Of a stretch of 18,824 nucleotides of DNA, positions 14,153 through 18,824 are shown piece after piece; within the stretch, counting starts at the first letter, position 1; each line of letters starts with the position of its first letter. Below the pieces are notes generated by a model. The model did no database searches. It worked only from the letters and a program-made list of their open reading frames with translations, and had not been told where the DNA came from. The stretch comes from Rhodococcus_D sp039923155 (GTDB lineage: Bacteria; Actinomycetota; Actinomycetes; Mycobacteriales; Mycobacteriaceae): positions 1-18,824 of the forward strand of contig JBDTDI010000146.1 of assembly GCA_039923155.1 (NCBI GenBank), given 5' to 3'. The position numbers and the translations under genes were made by a program.

Positions 14153-14467
14153 GTGTCCCCACGCCTGAACGACGCGTCAAAGGACCCCCGTGCGCCGTCG
14201 GGTCGGTTCGCCGACGACCTGGTGGGCCTGGACCCCGACGACCCCGAGGCGCAGGCGTTCGCCGCCCACCTGGACCGGGTGCAGCGCTTCCGGGCCGGCT
14301 GCACCGTGGAGGGTTACCTCGCCGACGTCGGCGACTTCGCCGACTCGGCCAACCGGGCCGCCGGGATGCGGCGGGCTCTCGCTGTCGTGGTGGTCGGCCT
14401 GCTCCTGGTGGGGGTCGGAGTCACCGTCTGGAACGCGGTCGGCTTCATGTTGGCGACCCTGTTCTGA
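14153..14467 (+). CDS. Small C-terminally membrane-anchored protein, function unknown
   Basis: 104 residues from the GTG at 14153 (118 from the ATG at 14111). The soluble N-terminal part (RFADDLVGLDPDDPEAQAFA followed by AHLDRVQRFRAGCTVEGYLADVG) is acidic and helical. A single membrane segment, ALAVVVVGLLLVGVGVTVW and following, lies within 20 residues of the C-terminus, giving a tail-anchored layout with the body in the cytoplasm. I recognise no family. It sits between the RibD-like gene and msrB, all on the plus strand, but probably has its own promoter. M. tuberculosis has unrelated genes (Rv2672, aftC) at this place, as far as I recall. Confidence 0.75.
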   Translation: MSPRLNDASKDPRAPSGRFADDLVGLDPDDPEAQAFAAHLDRVQRFRAGCTVEGYLADVGDFADSANRAAGMRRALAVVVVGLLLVGVGVTVWNAVGFMLATLF

Positions 14468-14480
14468 CCTTCCGCTGACG

Positions 14481-14511
14481 GCGAACGGTCTCCGCATGAC
14501 GTCACGTTCGC
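14481..14511. promoter_or_regulatory. Inverted repeat upstream of msrB
   Basis: GCGAACG (14481-14487) and CGTTCGC (14505-14511) form perfect 7-bp arms 17 nt apart. Between them lies the 8-bp palindrome TGACGTCA (14497-14504). It is 14 bp after the stop of the small membrane protein gene and just upstream of the msrB -10 hexamer, so it could be an operator for msrB or a terminator of the preceding gene. Confidence 0.35.
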
Positions 14512-14518
14512 GCGGTAC

Positions 14519-14524
14519 TAGCCT
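14519..14524 (+). promoter_or_regulatory. -10 hexamer of probable leaderless msrB transcript
   Basis: TAGCCT ends 6 nt before the msrB ATG. The 12-base block CTAGCCTGGTCC (14518-14529) is identical to that before rocD at 9368-9379. Confidence 0.5.
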
Positions 14525-14530
14525 GGTCCC

Positions 14531-14956
14531 ATGACTCCAGTGACCGGTACGACCCCCGCCGTCGTGAAGTCCGAGGCGCAGTGGCGCGACCAGCTGACCC
14601 CGAAGGAGTACGCCGTGCTGCGCCAGGCCAGCACCGAGCCCGCGTTCGTCGGTGAGTACACCGACTCCACGACCGAGGGCGTGTACGAGTGCCGGGCCTG
14701 CGGTGCCGAGCTGTTCCGCAGCGACACCAAGTTCTCCTCGCACTGCGGGTGGCCCTCGTTCTTCTCCCCCCTCGCCGGGGACGCGGTGATCCTCAAGGAG
14801 GACCGGACCGGGGGCATGCGTCGCGTCGAGGTGCTCTGCACCCGCTGCCACAGCCACCTCGGCCACGTCTTCGAGGGCGAGGGCTACGACACGCCGACCG
14901 ACCAGCGATACTGCATCAACTCGATCTCGATGCGCCTGGTGCCCGCCGCAGGCTGA
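14531..14956 (+). CDS. msrB: Peptide-methionine (R)-S-oxide reductase MsrB
   Basis: 141 residues; reduces the R form of methionine sulfoxide in proteins and so repairs oxidative damage in the cytoplasm. The zinc site is Cys54/Cys57 (YECRACGAELF) with Cys103/Cys106 (VLCTRCHSHLGHVF). The catalytic Cys128 is in DQRYCINSISM. Cys72 in HCGWPSFF could be the recycling cysteine. Length is normal for a single-domain MsrB. The ATG start lies 6 nt behind TAGCCT with no ribosome site. The gene ends before a strong hairpin and converges on the heme operon. Confidence 0.96.
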   Translation: MTPVTGTTPAVVKSEAQWRDQLTPKEYAVLRQASTEPAFVGEYTDSTTEGVYECRACGAELFRSDTKFSSHCGWPSFFSPLAGDAVILKEDRTGGMRRVEVLCTRCHSHLGHVFEGEGYDTPTDQRYCINSISMRLVPAAG

Positions 14957-14971
14957 GGCCCGCACGCGAGT

Positions 14972-15004
14972 GACCACCCCGCAGCCACCGGTTGCGGGGT
15001 GGTC
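14972..15004. terminator. Strong hairpin between msrB and hemQ, bidirectional terminator
   Basis: Perfect 12-bp arms, GACCACCCCGCA (14972-14983) and its complement (14993-15004), with a 9-nt loop. It lies 15 bp after the msrB stop and 117 bp beyond the hemQ stop on the other strand. No T-tract follows, as is common for actinobacterial terminators. The remaining bases 15005-15121 show nothing recognisable. Confidence 0.8.
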
Positions 15005-15121
15005 TGCTGTCGTGGACGCCTCGGCGAGGTTGCACCCGATACCCGCTCTGACGCGGGTTCCCGCGCGCTTCGTGGATTCCGGTGCAGCCTGGCCAGCCGA
15101 GACCCGCGGGGCCCTCCCAGC

Positions 15122-15814
15122 TCAGGGCAGTGCGTGCACCAGCTCGGACACCGGTACCCGAGGTCCGGTGAAGAACGGGATCTCCTCACGGACGTGCCGT
15201 CGCGCCTCGGTGGCCCGCAGGTCACGCATCAGGTCGACGATGCGGTGCAGCTCGGGGGCCTCGAAGGCCAGCAGCCACTCGTAGTCGCCGAGGGCGAAGG
15301 CCGGCACGGTGTTCGCCCGCACGTCGGCGTAGCCCCGGGCGGCCTTCCCGTGGTCGGCGAGCATCTGCCGGCGCTCGACGTCGGGCAGCAGGTACCAGTC
15401 GTAGCTGCGCACGAAGGGGTACAGGCACAGGTACGCGCCCGGCTCCTCCCCCGCCACGAACGCGGGCACGTGGCTCTTGTTGAACTCCGCGGGCCGGTGC
15501 ACGGCCACGTTCGACCACACCGGGGTGCTGGCCCGACCCAGTGCGGTGTCGCGGCGCAACGTCGAGTAGGCGAGCTGCAGCGCCTCGATGGACTCGGCGT
15601 GGGTCCAGATCAGCCAGTCGGCGTCCGCACGCAGCCCAGCGAGGTCGTAGGTGCCCCGGACGACGACGCCCTTGCCCTCGAGCGCCTCGATGAACTCGCC
15701 CGCCTCGGTGGCGGCCGCCGCACGGTCGGTCAGCGCCCCGGGCTGGGCCTTGAACACCGAGAACATGGTGTAGACGACGGCGGCGTTCAGGGCGGTGTAG
15801 TCGAGGCGAGCCAT
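15122..15814 (-). CDS. hemQ: Coproheme decarboxylase (HemQ/ChdC)
   Basis: 230 residues of the chlorite-dismutase-like fold; decarboxylates coproheme III to heme b using hydrogen peroxide, the last step of the coproporphyrin-dependent heme route. Conserved blocks: VAVHRPAEFNKSHVPAF, LYPFVRSYDWYLLP, RRQMLADHGKAARGYADVRA and EARRHVREEIPFFTG. By constant offset with Corynebacterium diphtheriae ChdC (from memory), His115 is the distal base, Tyr132 the radical tyrosine and His155 the proximal heme ligand. ATG 15814 is chosen because the family begins here (MARLDYTALN) and it lies 4 bp after the hemY stop; the longer open frame upstream only shadows hemY. Last gene of the heme operon. Confidence 0.95.
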   Translation of the reverse strand: MARLDYTALNAAVVYTMFSVFKAQPGALTDRAAAATEAGEFIEALEGKGVVVRGTYDLAGLRADADWLIWTHAESIEALQLAYSTLRRDTALGRASTPVWSNVAVHRPAEFNKSHVPAFVAGEEPGAYLCLYPFVRSYDWYLLPDVERRQMLADHGKAARGYADVRANTVPAFALGDYEWLLAFEAPELHRIVDLMRDLRATEARRHVREEIPFFTGPRVPVSELVHALP

Positions 15815-15818
15815 GCCC

Positions 15819-17189
15819 TCATGGTGCCACCGTCTCTCCCCGCGCACTGCAGGGAGCCAGGTGGGCTGCGACACGCTCGGCCGCGCCGCGCCCGGTACCG
15901 ATGCACGCAGGCACGCCAACGCCGTGCAGCACCGACCCTGCGACCTCCAGACCCGCCATCGCGGCCACCGCACCCTCCAGCTCGGCCACGACCGCGCCGT
16001 GACCGGGGCCGTACTGGGGCAGTCCGGCGGTCCACCGCTGCACCACCGCGTCGATCGGTGTCGCGGTGACCCCGTGCACCCGGTGCAGGTCCTCGCGCAC
16101 CAGGGCGACGATCTCGTCGTCGTCACGCTCGAGGACCGCGCTCGCCCCGAAGCGGCCCAGCGATGCCCGCAGCAGCACCGGCCCGTCACCGCCCAGGTGC
16201 GGCCACTTGCGGGAGGAGTGCGTGAACGCCTTGGCGTGCAGCGATTCTCCCGTGGCAACGAGAAGTCCGGACGTGTCCGGCAGCTGCGGCAGCGCCGCGT
16301 AGGCGAGCCCGACCACCGCCACCGACGCGAGCTCGACCGCCACCTGGCGGCGCAACAGCCGCTCCAGCGCCGGAGCGGGCACGGCGAGCACGACGGCGTC
16401 GTAGGTCTCGCCCCGCCCGCCGACCACCAGCTCCCACCCCGCGGTGGTGCGTGCCACCGCCGTCACCGCCGCCCGCGTGCGGACCTCGGCGGTCGCCGCC
16501 AACGCGTCGAGAAGCACCTGGTAACCGCCCCGCAACGCCGCGAACACCGGTACGCCCGGGCGCGGGGCGGGCAGCGCGGCGGACACCCCGGCCAGCAGCC
16601 CGGGGGCGCCGGCGTCCAGCGCCGCGGCCAGCGCGGGCACCGCGGCCCGCACGCCCAGGGTGTCGGCGGAACCGGAGTAGACCCCGCCGAGCAGGGGGTC
16701 CACCGAGCGGGCCACCACCTCCGGGCCCAGCCGTTCCCGCACCAGCTCCCCCACCGTGGGGTCCGCGCCAGCTCGCCAGCGCCACGGGAGCTGAGGTTCG
16801 GCCGCCACCTGGGCCAGGGCGGCGGCGGAGACCAGCCCGCGCACCGAGCTGGTCGAGGACGGCACCCCCATCATCGTTCGCACCGCCAGCGCCCGCACCT
16901 GCCCCCCGGCCAGCACCGCGGGCGCTGCCGGCCCGGGGTGGACCAGCTCACCGCCAAGCCCGAGCTCGTCGAGCAGGGCGGGAACCTCGGGTCGGCGGGC
17001 CAGGAACGCCTCGGCGCCGACGTCGTAGGCAACGCCGGCCAGCTCCACGGTGCGCAGCACCCCACCGACTCGGGAACCGGACTCCAGCACCGTGATCCGT
17101 GCACCAGCGCCGAGCAGGGTGCGCAGCCGGTGCGCGGCGGCCAGGCCGGAGACGCCACCACCGACGACCGCGACGGACACCGGACTCAC
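15819..17189 (-). CDS. hemY: Coproporphyrinogen III oxidase, HemY/CgoX type
   Basis: 456-residue FAD-dependent oxidase. The N-terminal VAVVGGGVSGLAAAHRL and VLESGSRVGG (Glu36) form the FAD-binding fold. DVGAEAFLARRPE and VDPLLGGVYSGSADTLGVRA are typical of the HemY/PPOX family, and the C-terminal GVGVPACIGTGRGAAERV closes the FAD site. In actinobacteria this enzyme oxidises coproporphyrinogen III to coproporphyrin III, though older annotation calls it protoporphyrinogen oxidase. The GTG start at 17189 overlaps the hemE TGA as GTGA; an in-frame GTG three codons later is possible. It lies in the order hemE-hemY-hemQ, all steps of the coproporphyrin route except iron insertion. Confidence 0.94.
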   Translation of the reverse strand: MSPVSVAVVGGGVSGLAAAHRLRTLLGAGARITVLESGSRVGGVLRTVELAGVAYDVGAEAFLARRPEVPALLDELGLGGELVHPGPAAPAVLAGGQVRALAVRTMMGVPSSTSSVRGLVSAAALAQVAAEPQLPWRWRAGADPTVGELVRERLGPEVVARSVDPLLGGVYSGSADTLGVRAAVPALAAALDAGAPGLLAGVSAALPAPRPGVPVFAALRGGYQVLLDALAATAEVRTRAAVTAVARTTAGWELVVGGRGETYDAVVLAVPAPALERLLRRQVAVELASVAVVGLAYAALPQLPDTSGLLVATGESLHAKAFTHSSRKWPHLGGDGPVLLRASLGRFGASAVLERDDDEIVALVREDLHRVHGVTATPIDAVVQRWTAGLPQYGPGHGAVVAELEGAVAAMAGLEVAGSVLHGVGVPACIGTGRGAAERVAAHLAPCSARGETVAP

Positions 17190-18292
17190 AACGAGTGCAC
17201 CAGCTCCACCACCCGGGTCAGCACATCGGGATCGGTGTCCGGCAGCACCCCGTGACCGAGGTTCATCACGTGGCCGGTGCTGCCGTGCTCGGCGACCGCG
17301 ACGCGGCCCTGGGCCACGATGCGGCGGACGTCGTCGGCCACCGCGTCCCACCCTGCGAACAGCACTGCCGGGTCGAGGTTGCCCTGCAGCGCGCGCCCGG
17401 GGCCGACCCGCTGCGCCGCGACGTCCACGGGCACGCGCCAGTCGACCCCCACCACGTCGGCGCCGGCTTCCCCCATCGCCCCCAGCAGCTCACCGGTTCC
17501 CACCCCGAAGTGGATGCGGGGCACGCCCGCGCCGGCGAGTCCCTCGAGCACCCGTGCCGAGTGCGGCATGACCAGGGCGCGGTAGTCCGCCACGCTCAGC
17601 GCACCCGCCCAGGAGTCGAACAGCTGCACCGCGTCGACCCCGGCCTGCACCTGGACCTGCAGGAAGGTCTCGGTGCTCTCGGCCAGGTGCGCCAGCAGCG
17701 CGTGCCAGGTGTCCGGGTCCGAGCGCATCAACGCCTTGGTCTTCTCGTGGTTGCGGCTGGGTCCGCCCTCCACCAGGTAGGAGGCCAGCGTGAACGGCGC
17801 CCCCGCGAAGCCGATGAGCGGGGTCTGGCCCAGCTCACCGACGAGCCTGCGCACCGCGGTGGCGATGGGTTCCAGCTGCTCGGCGTGCAACAGGGGCAGC
17901 GCCGCGACGTCGGCGGGGGTGCGGACGGGGTGCGCGATGACCGGGCCGGTACCGGGCACGATCTCCAGGTCGATTCCCGCGGCCTTCAGCGGGACCACGA
18001 TGTCGCTGAACAGGATCGCGGCGTCCACCCCGTGTCGACGCACCGGCTGCAGGGTCACCTCGGTCACCAGGTCCGGGTCGAAGCACGCCGCCAGCATGGC
18101 CGTCCCGGCGCGCAGCTTGCGGTACTCCGGCAGCGACCGTCCCGCCTGGCGCATGAACCACACGGGGGGGTGCTGGGGGGCGCGGCCGGCGACGGCGGCG
18201 AGCAGCGGCGCGTCGGGCAGGTCTCTTCGCGGCGGGTTCCGTCGAGGCGCGCTGGCCGACGGGGTTGGCGGGGCGCTCGGGTCGTGGGTCAT
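17186..18292 (-). CDS. hemE: Uroporphyrinogen decarboxylase
   Basis: 368 residues; removes four carboxyl groups from uroporphyrinogen III to give coproporphyrinogen III. The family signature PVWFMRQAGRSLPEY is at about 43-57, and GFAGAPFTLASYLVEGG at about 161-177 is the second signature. The catalytic Asp97 is in LFSDIVVP, and the substrate-binding HGSTGHVMNLGHGVLP lies near the C-terminus. An extra 25-residue Pro/Ser-rich N-terminus precedes the conserved fold. ATG 18292 is taken as the start; an in-frame GTG at 18313 adds only MRQDGGE. A CAGGAT hexamer on the minus strand (18302-18307) may be the -10. First gene of the heme operon, divergent from the DUF3000 gene across 85 bp. Confidence 0.95.
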   Translation of the reverse strand: MTHDPSAPPTPSASAPRRNPPRRDLPDAPLLAAVAGRAPQHPPVWFMRQAGRSLPEYRKLRAGTAMLAACFDPDLVTEVTLQPVRRHGVDAAILFSDIVVPLKAAGIDLEIVPGTGPVIAHPVRTPADVAALPLLHAEQLEPIATAVRRLVGELGQTPLIGFAGAPFTLASYLVEGGPSRNHEKTKALMRSDPDTWHALLAHLAESTETFLQVQVQAGVDAVQLFDSWAGALSVADYRALVMPHSARVLEGLAGAGVPRIHFGVGTGELLGAMGEAGADVVGVDWRVPVDVAAQRVGPGRALQGNLDPAVLFAGWDAVADDVRRIVAQGRVAVAEHGSTGHVMNLGHGVLPDTDPDVLTRVVELVHSL

Positions 18293-18363
18293 CTCCCCAC
18301 CATCCTGCCGCACTCCGCCTGCGCGACGCGGCGCGCCTGCGTGGCTCGTTCACCGGGCGCGTC

Positions 18364-18369
18364 TAGCGT
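18364..18369 (+). promoter_or_regulatory. -10 hexamer before the DUF3000 gene
   Basis: TAGCGT ends 8 nt before the GTG at 18378 and no ribosome site is seen, again suggesting a leaderless transcript. Confidence 0.4.
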
Positions 18370-18377
18370 CCGCCACT

Positions 18378-18824
18378 GTGACCGTGACGCAGACCCCTAC
18401 CAAGCCCGAGGAGTTCCGCCGGGCGGTCGACGGGTTGCGCGCCGTGACCCCCCGGCGCGAGATCACGCTGGGCCCGATCCGGCCACCCCAACAGCTTGCC
18501 CCGCACACCTACGCCCTCGGCGCCGAGGTGACGGTCGTCCCTGGCCCCGGCGGCCAGGGTGACGCCGATCCGGAGTGCTTCGGACGTCTGGTGCTGCTGC
18601 ACGACCCGGACGGGCACGAGGCCTGGAGCGGGACCCTGCGACTGGTGGCCTACGTGCAGGCCGAGGTCGAGGAGACCCTCGCCGCCGACGCGCTGCTCCC
18701 CGAGGTGGCCTGGAGCTGGCTGACCGACGCCCTCGGTGACTCCGGGGCCGGCAGCACCGCCCTGGGCGGCACCGTGACCGCCACCTCCTCGGTTCGTTTC
18801 GGCGACATCGCCGGACCGCGGCGC
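18378..18824 (+). CDS. DUF3000 family protein, cut by the window end
   Basis: 149 codons are visible with no stop, so the 3' end lies outside. The start GTG ACC GTG ACG gives MTVTQTPTKPEEFRRAVDGL, followed by RREITLGPIRPPQQLAPHTY and DPDGHEAWSGTLRLVAYVQA, then LLPEVAWSWLTDAL. This pattern matches actinobacterial DUF3000 proteins such as M. tuberculosis Rv2680 (recognised from memory). Function is unknown. In mycobacteria the family sits beside hemE and a ribonuclease D gene, and the divergent hemE is present here. A leaderless start is likely from the TAGCGT hexamer 8 nt upstream. Confidence 0.85.
   Translation, partial: MTVTQTPTKPEEFRRAVDGLRAVTPRREITLGPIRPPQQLAPHTYALGAEVTVVPGPGGQGDADPECFGRLVLLHDPDGHEAWSGTLRLVAYVQAEVEETLAADALLPEVAWSWLTDALGDSGAGSTALGGTVTATSSVRFGDIAGPRR

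Noticed and set aside
14970..15284. A 104-codon plus-strand frame starting in the msrB-hemQ terminator
   Set aside because: It begins inside the hairpin and runs into the hemQ 3' end; composition and position give no support for coding.
15813..18562. Two long plus-strand frames (480 and 487 codons) opposite hemY and hemE
   Set aside because: Antisense shadows of two enzymes with clear family signatures; the translated products are repetitive and basic.
1..18824. Phage, CRISPR, toxin-antitoxin, restriction or biosynthetic cluster signals
   Set aside because: No integrase, transposase, spaced direct repeats, small toxin-like pairs, restriction enzymes or modular synthases were found; apart from the cases noted, the region is ordinary chromosomal housekeeping and catabolic sequence.

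Overview
The window is high-GC DNA, packed with genes on both strands, from an actinobacterium. Three lines of evidence support this: GTG starts and 4-base GTGA gene overlaps are frequent; several genes appear to be leaderless; and the right half (zapE-like, ribD-like, msrB, hemQ, hemY, hemE, DUF3000) has the order and orientation I recall for the Mycobacterium tuberculosis Rv2670c-Rv2680 region. I could not run a search, so no genus is assigned. No RNA gene, CRISPR array, transposase or integrase was seen. No stretch longer than 300 bases lacks a gene.

Left part (1-2469): the 3' end of an acyl-CoA dehydrogenase gene converges on an aldo/keto reductase gene. Two related 63-nt hairpins flank the reductase gene. 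Next is a small acidic protein of unknown function.

Second part (2158-5539, minus strand): an NDMA-dependent type alcohol dehydrogenase, a MoxR-type AAA+ ATPase, a von Willebrand factor A (VWA) protein and the acidic protein lie head to tail and look like one operon. MoxR/VWA pairs usually act as maturation chaperones. The VWA gene appears to start at CTG, overlapping the moxR stop. A divergent regulatory region (5540-5719) holds a perfect 13-bp palindrome that can serve as the -35 element in both directions.

Middle (5720-10601): a SatD-like HTH protein translationally coupled to a membrane protein; a haloalkane dehalogenase of the HLD-I type; a PPK2 polyphosphate kinase coupled to a lipoprotein; and ornithine aminotransferase (rocD).

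Right part (10609-18824): an ABC-F ATPase and a ZapE/AFG1-type ATPase (minus), then divergently a RibD-like reductase, a small tail-anchored-like membrane protein and msrB (plus). A strong bidirectional hairpin separates msrB from the hemE-hemY(cgoX)-hemQ(chdC) operon (minus). These three enzymes belong to the coproporphyrin-dependent heme route; the ferrochelatase is not in the window. A DUF3000 gene, cut by the window end, runs divergently from hemE.
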